Shown: positions 45,503 through 56,033 of the stretch, one piece after another | Layout: each line of letters starts with the position of its first letter | Position numbering within the stretch: position 1 is the first letter of the stretch | Origin: Musa acuminata AAA Group | Taxonomy: Eukaryota > Streptophyta > Magnoliopsida > Zingiberales > Musaceae | Assembly (NCBI RefSeq): GCF_036884655.1 | Contig: NC_088340.1 | Location: 27,995,501-28,059,500, forward strand | Reading direction: 5' to 3' | Length of the DNA: 64,000 bases | Translations under genes and position numbers: made by a program | The notes under the pieces: generated by a model | Told to the model about the DNA's origin: nothing | Databases searched by the model: none | The model's input: the letters and a program-made list of their open reading frames with translations, nothing else

Positions 45503-46571
45503 TGTTGAATCTCGGATTTTGATGATAAAATCAATTGGTAAATTATTTAATCAAATCTATATGTTGAGAAAAGTGTGCAGGATTAACTATGATAGCAATC
45601 AAGGTATAAAGTGAAATAAAGTGCCGAAGTCAAGATTAAGAGTTCGTTGGGAGTTCAAGAGTTCATTGAAAATCCATAGGTTCATTGAAAGTTCTATCAG
45701 AATTGACCGAGAAGTCCAGGAGCTTGCCAAAGAAGCTCGTCGGAACTCGCCAAGAAGATCGTCGTGAAGTCCAATAGCTTATTGGGAGTCTGCTGGAACA
45801 TTGCCGAGAGATCATCATAAGTTCGCCGAAAGATCGCTGGAAGAAACCTAGACTAACCGGACTTTATTTGCTTAGTATATGCCTTAAGAATCGTAGTTAG
45901 CATGTAATTAGGGTTAGATTTGGGAGATAATCCTACTAACTCTGTTATGGGCCAATTGGGCCCGTAATTGGACTGGTTTGGGTCAGACTCAAAGCCCAAC
46001 TAAGTTGCTAAACCTTGTTTGGCGGTGGCACCGCCAAACTAGGGCAGTGGTACCGCCGGTAGTTATTACTTGCCAGGCGATGGTATCATCAGAGCTCGGT
46101 ATCCAAGACTCTGTCAAGCGGTGGTACCACCCAATGTTAGAGTGTCAGACGGTGGTACCACCCAGTACTAGTGGTGGCATCACTAGTACCCTGGAAATTC
46201 AAGATGAGACACTTTTTGGCTCCAATTTTGAAGTCATTGGGGCCTATAAATACCCCACCCTTTTCTGTATGAAAAGGCAAAAAAGTGCAATCAAAGTGTG
46301 AAAAAAAAACTCTTAAGTGTTGGGGTGTTAAAAGTGTTATAAAAGTGAGAAAAGTCCTCCCTCTCTTTAGCTTTCTAATCATCCAAGAAGAGGTGTGAGA
46401 CTTGTAAGGGTTATCTCCTAAACTCATGAAAAGGAGAAAGCATTGTAAAGAGGTAGTTGGTCTTCACCTATTGAAGGAAGACCATTAGTGGACGTCGATG
46501 ACCTCGACGGAGGAGGAATTGAAAGTGAATGTAGGTCACAATGATCGAACCATTATAAATTCCGATGTGTT
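45503..46571 (+). repeat. D1 3' LTR, truncated at its end
   Basis: TGTTGAATCTCGG start, minisatellite (46020-46190), TATAAATA 46245-46252. It stops after 'ccgatgtgttcattc', about 200 bp before the expected CCTAACA, and meets a reversed LTR piece. Confidence 0.78.
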
Positions 46572-46871
46572 CATTCGACAATCTCTTGACAATGTTCTAG
46601 CGGACTCCCAGCAAGCTCCTGGACTTCATTACGATCTTCTTAGTGAGTTCCGATGAGCTTCTTTAGCAAGCTCCTGGACTTATCGATCAATTCCGATAGA
46701 ACTTCCGACGAACGTCCGGACTTCCGATGAACTCTCGATCTTGACTCCGGGACTTCATTTTGCTTTATGCTTTGATTGCTATCGTAGTTAATCCTACACA
46801 CTTTTTTCAACATATAGATTTAATCAAATAATTTACCAATTGATTTCATCATCAAAATCCGAGATTCAATA
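46572..46871 (-). repeat. Reversed LTR fragment head-to-head with the D1 LTR
   Basis: Minus-strand LTR start (GATTCAATA at 46863-46871 in plus view) with the 'agctcctggacttc' and 'gttaatcctacac' family blocks. It is complementary to the first ~300 bp of the D1 LTR (45503-45810), so the locus can fold back on itself. No PBS or PPT is attached. Confidence 0.75.
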
Positions 46872-47128
46872 TATCTTAAATCAACCATCACGAGAAGAAT
46901 CATTTGAGACAAAATATTTGGAAAAAAAGAAAAAGTGAATTTATTTCCTTCAGTAGAAAATTTAAAGATAACTATTGAGGGGAGAAAACTAGAGAGTGGA
47001 CCTCTATAGCATTGTTGTTTTTGGCAACTCCCTCCTTGTCCCCTCCTATCAACGCTTGCTCGAGGAACGCATCTACCAAAGGCTTCACATCCTCATCCTC
47101 CACCATTAGTTGCCAATGCCGATCACAT
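46872..47128. other. Unassigned sequence, possibly non-transposon flank
   Basis: About 250 bp between the reversed LTR fragment and the short L1 LTR. On the minus strand 46972-47128 reads an open stretch with 'HWQLMVEDEDVKPLVDAF' and 'GGDKEGVAKNNNAIEV', ending in a stop at 46972. It lacks any retrotransposon motif and could be a host gene scrap or random. Nothing is certain here. Confidence 0.3.
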
Positions 47129-47342
47129 TGCAGACTCAATATTGATGAAAATGAAATATAAAGAAGAAGATTGCATTGAGTTGAAACAATACACAATACT
47201 CCCTATTTATACATGTTAGAAGGGAGAATTTTCCTCAACAAAGGAGGATTTTCCTTAATAGATTTACGATATTTCCTCATGTAATTGAGGAGATCTTAGC
47301 TATTGTTGAGGTTGTTATCACGGGAGATCTTGACTGTTATCA
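47129..47342 (-). repeat. Probable L1 3' LTR, ~214 bp
   Basis: Minus strand: after GTGGGGGCA it begins TGATAACAGTCAAG, has a TATAAATAGGGAG promoter-like motif and ends near GAGTCTGCA at 47129. Boundaries are inferred from the PPT and TG...CA alone. Confidence 0.5.
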
Positions 47343-48624
47343 TGCCCCCACAAGACAGTGCTTCTATCAAGAACATCAATCTTGGACCGATATGATGAAA
47401 GCGATTTCTGGGTGAGAGGCTTCATGAGGGAGTCCGCTAGTTGATCAGCCATATGTACGTGAGAAACATGTAGTTGATGTTTGACAACTTGTTCTTGCAT
47501 GAAGTGAAAGTCGATGGCTATGTGTTTCTTACGTGAGTGGAATACTGGATTGGTGTATAGATAGGTGGCTCCGACATTGTTACAATATATTGTAGGAGTA
47601 GAGGTGATGTTGATGCCAAGTTCCTTGAGGAGATTCATGACCCAATTGAGTTCTATAGCAGCGGTGGCTATGGTACGGTATTCAGCTTCAGTTGTAGAAC
47701 GTGCAACTATCTTTTGCTTCTTAAAACTCCAACTTATTGAATTAGGTCCAAGGAAGAGAATATACCCCGACATAGATTTTCTGTCATCAAAATTCCCTAC
47801 CTAATCAGCATCAGCAAAGGTTTGGAGATGAAGGGGGGAGTGTTTGTGGAAAAAGAGGCCATGATTGATAGTCCCATAAAGATATCGCAAGATTCGTTTA
47901 ACTGCAGACCAATGCATAGTAGATGGTCGATGCATGAATTGGGATAATTTATTAAACGCAAATGAGATATGTGGACACGTGAGAGATAAGTATTGTAAGG
48001 AGCCAAGGACTTAACGGTATTGAGTTGGGTCTGTAGTAGGGCTTCCATCACATAGTTTGAGCGACTCGCCAGTAGATAGAGGTATTGTAACTATATTTGC
48101 ATCTTGCATGTTTGTTTTAGATAATAGATCTTGAATATACTTTCGTTGTGATAGGAAGAGCCCGGAAGATGTGTATGTTGCTTCCACTCCCAAAAAATAG
48201 CTCAAGGTTCCTAGATCTTTAAGGGAGAATCAATCTGCTAAATACTTGAGGAATGCCTTGATTTCCATAGGATTGTTGTCTATGACAATAATATCATCCA
48301 CATATACCAGGAGATATATTATATCGCCACTTTGGTGATGGAGAAATAAGGAGATATCAGACTTAGAGTTGATGAAGTTAATTGATGCCAAAAACAAGCC
48401 AAGTTCAGTGTACCAAGCTCTTGGAGCCTGACGAAGTCCATAAATAGCTTTTTGTAGTTTACAAACATGCTTTGGATATTGAGGGTAGATGGAGCTAGGA
48501 GGTTGCTGCATGAAGACATCATCAGTCAGGGTCCCTAATAGAAAGGCAATGTTAACATTGAATTGATGTAAATGCCAGCCTTGTAAGATGGCCAAACTCA
48601 AAATAAGTCAGATTGTTATGGGTT
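47343..48624 (-). pseudogene. L1 reverse transcriptase (3' part) and RNase H, broken
   Basis: From 48624 downward: 'LAILQGWHLHQFNVNIAFL', 'GLRQAPRAWYTELGLFLA', catalytic 'YVDDIIVIDNN', a shift, 'YFLGVEATYTSSGLFLSQRK', 'LLSKTNMQDANI', 'LSQFMHRPSTMHWSAVKRI', then RNase H 'GYILFLGPNSISW', 'ARSTTEAEYRTIATA' and 'NPVFHSRKKHIAIDFHF'. Stops and frameshifts separate the blocks (a TGA after 'PITI' and others near 48010-48230). Copia RT-RH of the Ale/Retrofit type by its motif wording; not functional. Confidence 0.85.
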
Positions 48625-48629
48625 TAACT
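48625..48629. repeat. T4 target-site duplication, left copy
   Basis: TTAAC, repeated at 55480-55484. It lies in the L1 codons for '...VVN'. Confidence 0.9.
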
Positions 48630-50220
48630 ATTAGGAAAAGAGTCAGCACTAAGAGGGGGGGTGAATTAGTGCATCGGTAAAAATTACGTCGGTTCAAAAC
48701 TTCATTACGATTAAATCCGTCTCCAATGAAAAATCATTTTGTAAAGGTATTAACTTTGAAAGCATACAGAAGAGCATAGTGGATGTAAAGCAAGTAAAGT
48801 GGTTTGTAATAAAGTAAATTGTATAAGAAAAACACAAACCAAATTTTTATAGTAGTTTGGTTGTCGTGACCTATATCCACTTCACCGATTCCTCTTCCGT
48901 CGAGGCCACCAGCATCCACTATCAATCTTTTTTCAATAGCCAAAGACCAACTACTCTTTTACACCCATCTTCTCCTTTTCATAAGTTTAGGAGGCAACCT
49001 TTTATAACCCTCTTTTACAATCTCTCTTACACCTCCCTTAGAACTCTCTCTAAGCTTTGGGAGGAGGGAACTTAACTTTCTAAGGTTTACAAGTTTAGAA
49101 TCATAAGGTTTTTCTCAATATTTCTTGTTAATCCATGCAGGAATAGCTAGGGTATTTATAGGCCTCAAATGGATTGAAATTTGGAGCCCAAAATTTAAAC
49201 CCCTGAAATTTTAGGGTATAGGCGGTACCACCGCCTACACTGGGCGGTACCACCGCCTGCAACCTGACACTGGGTGGTACCACCACCCAGACAGTCTTAG
49301 AGACTGAGTCTGAGTGGTACCACCGCCCAGACTGGCGGTACCACTGCCTGACACAGTCTCGGAGACTATGCCACGACGGTTTCACATGTTTGGTCACTGT
49401 TTGGGCCTTTCTCTTAGCCCAACATGGCCCAAACTTGGCCCAACTATCTCCTAATTGGTTTGGCCCAATTCTAATCCCTATTATATACTAACTATGAATT
49501 TTAAGATATTTACTAAGCTAAACAATGTCCGTAAGTCTAGGTTTCTTCTAGCGATCCAGTGATCTTCCGATGAACTTCCGAAAATCTCTCGGCAATGTTC
49601 CAGTGGACTCCCAGCAAGCTCCTGGACTTTATGATGATCTTCTTGGCAAGTTTTGATGAGCTTCTTTAGCAAGCTCTAGGACTTCTCGGTCAATTTTGAT
49701 AGAACTTCCGATGAATGTCCGAACTTCCGACGAACTCTCGAACTCCCAACGAAATTACGTTATTGACTCCAGGGCTTCATTTTGCTTTATGCCTTACTAT
49801 CGTAGTTAATCCTGCACACATAAAAACATATTTCAATCTAGACAATTATTACTATGCATGAATCATGTTGTCCGGCATGTCATTGGTCCATCAACGCTTT
49901 GTTCGATTCTTCGACGCATCGACCTCTCTTGCGGCCTATTGCCCAATCGGTTAGTTGACCTCCACAACGCCAATATCCTTGGCACAATATCTGCTCTTCT
50001 TGGCTTGATGCCCGAATCCATGGCTTGAAGCCTTCTATCGATACGTTGACCGATCCTTCGACCTGACATCCAATCTTCTGACATTTTTTCCTCCGGCTTA
50101 ATATGATTCTTCCTACTTTAATTGTCTCTCCCTAATCGAAGCATTCTGCATCACTCAAAGCATAGATTGAATCATAAACAATTATCAATTGGTTTCATCA
50201 TCAAAATCTGAGATTCAACA
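48630..50220 (-). repeat. T4 3' LTR, 1591 bp
   Basis: Plus view TATTAGGAAAAG...GATTCAACA. TATA complement 49153-49160; CACCGCC units 49220-49385 ('ggcggtaccaccgcc' subtype). The oligo-G tract is short (about 7). Confidence 0.9.
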
Positions 50221-50234
50221 ATCTCTCCCGTTTT
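50221..50234 (-). promoter_or_regulatory. T4 polypurine tract
   Basis: The minus strand reads AAAACGGGAGAGAT before the LTR; one C interrupts the purine run. Confidence 0.75.
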
Positions 50235-52917
50235 GATGATGACAACCAATTAATGACAGAGTTAAAACAAACTCCCCTTATCAATGCGTCATATTGATAG
50301 AACCTTGAATTCAAGCTGAATTCAAGTCCTTGCAAATATTCATGATGAATATTTGCAACATGTCATCATGCATCATGATCATACTTCTCCCCCTTTGTCA
50401 TCAACAAAAAGGAGAAGTGTAACTTTCAAATGTTTGGAAATACAAGTTCAACTCATTACATAACAAACATAATCTCCATTTTTATCATCCTGCAAGCTAG
50501 CAAAAATTTAGCAAGTGCTACATCATATTAGAACTTGCAAGCTATCAAGTTTTAGATATGCAAGGTAGTAAGATAGCATATTCTACAACATACAAGATAG
50601 CAAAATTTATCATCATTTTAGAAAGTGTAAGCTAGCAATTTTCTATCACTTTACAACATGCATAATCGCCAAATCATTATTAATTTTAAATATGTGCATG
50701 ATTGTAAATTTTGCAAGTTTGGATTTTTGCTTCTTAAGACAGACAAGCTAGTGATTTTCAAGATAGCAAGCTCTTTCTTCTCTTTTGAGAAGTGTCATTT
50801 TTGCTTCCTTTGAAAGTGCAAGCTAGCAAAATTTTACATTATTTTACAACATGCAAGCTAGAAATTTGACAAGTATTACTTCTCTTTGAAGTATGAAGGC
50901 TAGTAAGTTTTTGAAAAATAATACAAGATAACAAGCTAGCAAGATATAATGTTTTACATGAAGCAAGCTACATAAAGTTCATTTGCATCTTCTCTTTAGA
51001 TGTGCAAGCAAGTAAGCAAGTTTTTGAATCTTCTTGACTTGTGCAAGCTAGTTAGTAAGCTAGCTATCTCCCCCTTTGTCATTGTCAAAAAGAAGGGAAG
51101 AATATAATTTTATATCTCTTTTTCTCTTTACATTAATTTCTAAACCACGACAAAGGTAAATAACATAGATGAAAAATCAAGTCATGAATGTCAAAATAAT
51201 TTTTTATCATGAATATTTTATCATTGTATGCATCATTATCATAAGTTAAAGTATTGCATGCATAATATCAAATCATCATTCATAATTACATCAATGATTC
51301 AATCATTATTTCAATATGCTTGTGCATCATTATAGTTTCAATTTACAACATGCACAATTTTAAAACTTTACATATCATCCTTGCTATATGCACGATACTA
51401 AAAATAAATCAATCATCATATCATACATAATACTCATAAGCTAGTAAATTTATATCATTTTAGAGCATCAAAACAATATCATGAGTATTTCATGCATTCA
51501 TATCATCACATGAAGAATATCAAGAAGAATTAGGTGATGAGATATACTTCAGGAATACAAGGAATTATACAAAGCCAAAAAATCATATCATGAAGGATGA
51601 AATCATGTGAATATCAAAAGACATGATTCATTTTAACAAATCTCCTCTTAAATATTCAAAGAGAAATCTTAGGAGATCAAATAATAAAAGATATTCAAAT
51701 GAAATTTTAAGTCATGAATTTCGAAAAAGATATTCAAATGAAATTTTAAGTCATGAATTTCGAAAATGATATTCAAATGAAATTTTAAGTCATGAATTTT
51801 GAAAAAGATATTCTCTTTAGTAAATTGCAAAAGGAAACATAGGACAAAAATATTTCAATTCATGCAAAAGAAATCTTATGATTCACATAGAAAAATCTCC
51901 TCTTTAGTAAAATACCAAGAAAAATCATAGGAGTACAAAGAAGAGATCTTGATTAAAAAAAATATCTCAAGTAATTCTAATAAACCAAGATCATGATTTT
52001 CATAAAACTTATTCAAATTCAAATCATCAAAATCATCAAAATCTCAATATTTCTTTCAAAAGATTCAAAATGGCATAAACAATTTTATTGATCTCTTAGT
52101 GAAAAATTGATAAGATAAAGAAAAAGAAAATTTTCAAAAAATTCTTTCCTCCTTTTATTTCAACTTATTGATTGATTTCATATATGCATATTCTTTTCTT
52201 TCAAATCCATACATCATTCATTAACACCAAAAAGAACTTTCAAAAGATCAAAAAAATTATCATGCATAAGTTCAAAATATAAACTTGTTAAGCATGCTTT
52301 CAAGTCACCATTATATTTTCATTAAGATATATTTTTCTTTTTATGTGTTTCATTTTAAGTAATTGATTTCATATAAGCATGATCAAGTTTTTTTTTTTCG
52401 TATGAAAACATACATCATAGTTTAAAATCGAAAAGGCCATGTTCATTATCGTAAAAATCGATAATCCATAAATTTCAAGAATGATCATGCGTAAATTCGA
52501 AACATAAACTTATTAAGCATGATATCAAATCATTACTTCAAGTCAAACATGATTTCATTAATCATAGAGCATCTTCAATCAAAATCGAGAAACAATATGA
52601 TTCATCTTGTTAGGTGTACAAGCATTAGATTTATATTTAACATTCTATTGTATTATTAAAATATCAAGCATGATTTCATAATATATTTTTAATCAAAATA
52701 ATTTTGTTTGTTTATCATAAAACATGTAATTTTTATTATTACTTTTAAAATCACTAAAAAGGTAAGCATGATCCAATTTTATTTTTGCATTTTAATTAAA
52801 CATGTAATTCAAAAAAATATATAATTTTTATAAACTAATTTAAGAACAACTCATGAAAAGCATTATATAATTTTGAAATAAATTAAAAGAGTTTCGTTTC
52901 AGTTGTTTACCTCATTG
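50235..52917 (-). other. T4 non-coding interior
   Basis: AT-rich, no supported frame. GCTAGC-type array 50490-51065, PPT-like hairpins at about 50385-50412 and 51066-51100, and three tandem copies of a ~41-bp unit (atattcaaatgaaatttt...) at 51690-51812. Confidence 0.75.
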
Positions 52918-53784
52918 TCGAATGCCGTTAAGGCTTAGTTTGTCACCTTGCCTTTGTTGATTTTCTTTTTGTCTTCGGATGAGCTCAATTCATCCAAAGT
53001 CGTCTTCTTCTTCTTTTTAAATTCATTTTTAATTTTTGATTCTTGTTTGAAAATTTTCATGAGGAGTTCAAGTTCACTATCACTTGAGCTTATGCTTGAG
53101 TGGTCTTCAATTGTTCTAAATCTGAAATCATTTTTGTTCTTTGGAAGGTGGTTCTCAAGTTCTTTACATGCATTGCACATTATTTCGTAGGTCATCAAAG
53201 ACTTTATAAGTTCTTTAATTGGAAAATGGTTCAAGTTCTTTGATTCTTGTATTGCCATTATTTTTTAATCTCAATTTTTTGAAAGCGATCGTAAAATCTT
53301 GTTAAAGAGTTCAAAATTCGAAAAACTTCTACCAAGTGTTTTTAAAACATTGATGACATCCGCAAAATGAGTGTACATGTCTCTAATGGTTTCGCTTGGT
53401 TTCATATGAAATAGTTCAGAATCATGCATTAAAAGATTGACTTTAGAATCTTTCTCTACTCATGCCTTTGTGTGTGATTTCAAGAGTGTGCCATATTTTG
53501 AAAGTCGTTTCACAAGTAGAAACCCGATTAAACTCAGTTTTATCCAAAGCACAAAATAGAGCGTTCATAGCTCTAGCATTTAAGGAAAAAGTCTTCTTCA
53601 AATCATTCCAATAGTTCATTAGAAGAGAAGACCTTCGAAAATCGCTTTCGATAATATTCCATAAATTCAAATCCAACGAAAGCAAAAACACTCTCATTCG
53701 AGTTTTCCAATATATGTAGTCCGTCCCATTGAACAAGGGAGGACGAATGAGAGAGTGACCCTTTTGAAAGCTGAAAAGAGCTAT
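52918..53784 (-). pseudogene. T4 gag, start codon lost and frameshifted
   Basis: At the position of the family's ATG (53784) the codon is ATA. The core is readable: 'ALFSFQKGHS', 'YWKTRMRVFLLSLDLNLW', 'NARAMNALFCALDKTEFN', 'EITHKGMSR'. After a shift near 53440 it continues as 'ESKNLNHFPIKELIKSL', 'CNACKELENHLPK' and 'EDHSSISSSDSELELL'. The C-terminus runs 'FKKKKKTTLDELSSSEDK' with no CCHC knuckle. Inactive. Confidence 0.85.
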
Positions 53785-53819
53785 TTTTCTTAGGTGTTAA
53801 ACCAAATGAGAAATACAAG

Positions 53820-53831
53820 GCTCTGATACCA
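53820..53831 (-). promoter_or_regulatory. T4 primer-binding site
   Basis: Minus-strand TGGTATCAGAGC next to the LTR end at 53834. Confidence 0.88.
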
Positions 53832-53833
53832 AT

Positions 53834-55479
53834 TGTTAGAAAAAGAGTCTGCACTAAGAGGGGGAGGGGGAGAGGATGAATTTTGTAGCGGTAAAAATTA
53901 CGTCGATTCAAAACATCATTGCGATTAAATTTGTTTCCGACAAAAAATCATTTCGTAAAGGTATTAACTTTAAAAGCGTACAGAAGAGCATAGTGGATGT
54001 AAAGCAAGTAAAGTGGTTTGTAGTAAAGTAAATTGCACAAGAGAAATGCAAACCAGATTTTTATAGTGGTTCAGTCGTCGTGACCTACATCCACTTCGTC
54101 GATTCCTCTTCCGTCGAGGCCACCGGCATCCACTATCGGTCTTCTTTCAATGGGCAAAAACCAACTACCCTTTTGCACCCCTCTTCTCATTTTCATAGGT
54201 TTAGGAGACAACCTTTTACAACCCTCTTTTATAAGGTATCCATCTCACACCTCCCTTAGAACTCTCTCTAAGCTTTTTGAGAAGGGAACTTAACTTTCTA
54301 AGGTTTACAACTTTAGAATCACAAGGTTTTTCTCAATATTTCTTGCTAATCCATATAGGAATAGCTAGGGTATTTATAGGCCCCAAATGGATTCAAATTT
54401 GGAGCCTAAAATTCAAACCCCCAAAATTTCATGGTACAGGCGGTACCACCGTTTGCAGCCTGACACTAGGCGGTACCACCGCCCAGACTAGTGGTACCAC
54501 CACCCAAACAGTCTTGGAGACTGAGTCTGAGTGGTACCACTGCTAGATAGTCTCGGAGACTGAGTCTGGGTGGTACCACTGCCCATACTAGCGGTGCCAC
54601 TACCTGACACAGTCTCAGAGACTATGCCATGACGATTTCACATGTTTGGTCACTGTTTGGGCCTTTCTCTTGGCCCAATATAGTCCAAACTTGGCCCAAT
54701 TGTCTCCTAATTGGGTTGGCTCAATTCTAATCCCTATTATGTGTTAACTATGAATTTTAACATATTTACTAAGCTAAACAAAGTCTGTAAGTCTAGGTTT
54801 CTTCTAGTAAGCTTCCAGCGATCTTCCGGCGAACTTCCGACGATCTCTCGACAATGTTCCAATGGACTCCCGACAAGCTCCTGGACTTCATGATGATCTT
54901 CTTGGCGAGTTCTGATGAGATTCTTTGGCAAGCTCTAGGACTTTTCGGTCAATTTTGACAGAACTTCCGATGAACATTTGGACTTCCGATGAACACTCGA
55001 ACTCCCAACGAAATCGCGTTCTTGACTCTAAGACTTTATTTTGCTTTATGCCTTGCTATCGTAGTTAATCCTGCACACATAAAGGTATATTTCGATCTAG
55101 AGAATTATTACTAAGCATGAATCATGTTGTCCGGCATGTCATTGGTCCATCGACGCTTCATCTGATTCTTCGGCGCATCGTCATCTCTTGTGGCCTATTG
55201 CCCAATCGGCCAGTTGACCTCCGCAACTCCTATATCCTTGGCACAATATCCACTCTTCTTGGCCCGATGCTCGAATCCATGGCCCGAAGCCTTCTATCGA
55301 TACGTTGACTAATCCTCCGGCCCGACGTCTAATCTTCTAACATTTTTTCCTCCAGCTCAACAAGATTCTTCCTGCTTTAATTGTCTCTCTCTGATCGAAG
55401 CATCCTGCGTCACTCAAAGCATAGATTAAATCATAAATAATTATCAATTGATTTCATCATCAAAATACAAGATTTAATA
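53834..55479 (-). repeat. T4 5' LTR, 1646 bp
   Basis: Plus view TGTTAGAAAAAG...GATTTAATA. TATA complement 54371-54378, CACCGCC units 54440-54630. It differs from the 3' LTR at many sites by eye, so the insertion is not recent. TTAAC (55480-55484) follows. Confidence 0.9.
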
Positions 55480-55484
55480 TTAAC

Positions 55485-56024
55485 AACAGGGCTGAATGTC
55501 TTTGTGAAGTCAACACCAGGATGTTGATGAAACCCTTTGGCCACTAGACGCACTTTATATCTAGCTACGGACCCATTTGGATTTCGCTTAATTCGAAAGA
55601 CCCACTTACACCCGATGATATTTTCTGTGGGATGAGAGGGTACAAGGGTCCATGTAGAATTATGGAGGAGTGCATCATATTCTTCGCACATGGCTTTATG
55701 CCAGTATGGAGATTTTTGGGCTTGAGTAATTGTGGTAGGTTTAGTGGTTTCTGACAAGGATGTTGTGATGGTATGTAGGTCAATGATCTGTCATTGTTTA
55801 AAGACACCACTTTAGGAGTGTGTTATCATTGGATGTCTAGAGGCTATAGGGTGTGTTGTAGGTATAGGTGGTAGAGAGGCACTAATACGGATTATGGTAG
55901 GCTGAGGGACTTCAGTGTCATTAGTCCTAGGAGAGGATTTAGGTAGTGATTGTGTTTCCATGGGAATGCCTTCAGTCATGGGGGAACCTTGTGAAGAAGG
56001 GAGAAGCACAATGGAGGGGGTGAG
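55485..56024 (-). pseudogene. L1 pol linker and start of RT
   Basis: Minus strand from 56024: a Ser/Pro/Thr-rich linker ('SLPKSSPRTNDTEVPQPT'), a break near 55805, then 'SPYWHKAMCEEYDALL', 'NSTWTLVPSHPTENIIG', 'CKWVFRIKRNPNGSVARY', 'VRLVAKGFHQHPGVDF' and 'FSPVVN', where T4 inserted. The next codons are at 48624. The first part of L1 (gag, protease, integrase) lies beyond A2, off-window. Confidence 0.82.
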
Positions 56025-56033
56025 TGTTGGGAA
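56025..56033 (-). repeat. A2: first 9 bp of a second A1-family LTR
   Basis: TGTTGGGAA fits the complement of the A1 LTR terminus and continues at 63818 after T5. GTGAG (56020-56024) is the expected TSD copy in L1; its partner would be off-window. Confidence 0.7.
56029..56033. repeat. T5 target-site duplication, left copy
   Basis: GGGAA, repeated at 63818-63822. Confidence 0.92.

Larger units (their letters stand above)
43315..46571 (+). mobile_element. D1: 3' end of another SIRE-like element, interrupted by T3
   Basis: ORF remnant, 1.8-kb non-coding interior, PPT (45489-45502) and a truncated 3' LTR (45503-46571). Its 5' part must lie left of the T3 5' LTR, off-window. The ORF frame is open through the T3 junction, so T3 probably inserted into a longer coding region. 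Confidence 0.7.
47129..48624 (-). mobile_element. L1 (3' part): Ale-like copia element
   Basis: RT second half, RNase H, PPT and a short LTR on the minus strand. The upstream part of the same pol resumes at 55485 after T4, which duplicated TTAAC. Short LTRs of about 200 bp and RT blocks such as 'FLGVEATYTSSGLFLSQRKY' fit the Ale/Retrofit group. Confidence 0.8.
48630..55479 (-). mobile_element. T4: complete gag-only SIRE-like element, old
   Basis: 3' LTR 48630-50220, PPT, non-coding interior, decayed gag, PBS, 5' LTR 53834-55479; TSD TTAAC on both sides. 6850 bp. No pol sequence. The outer termini have decayed (TG to TA at 48630, CA to TA at 55479). Confidence 0.92.
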
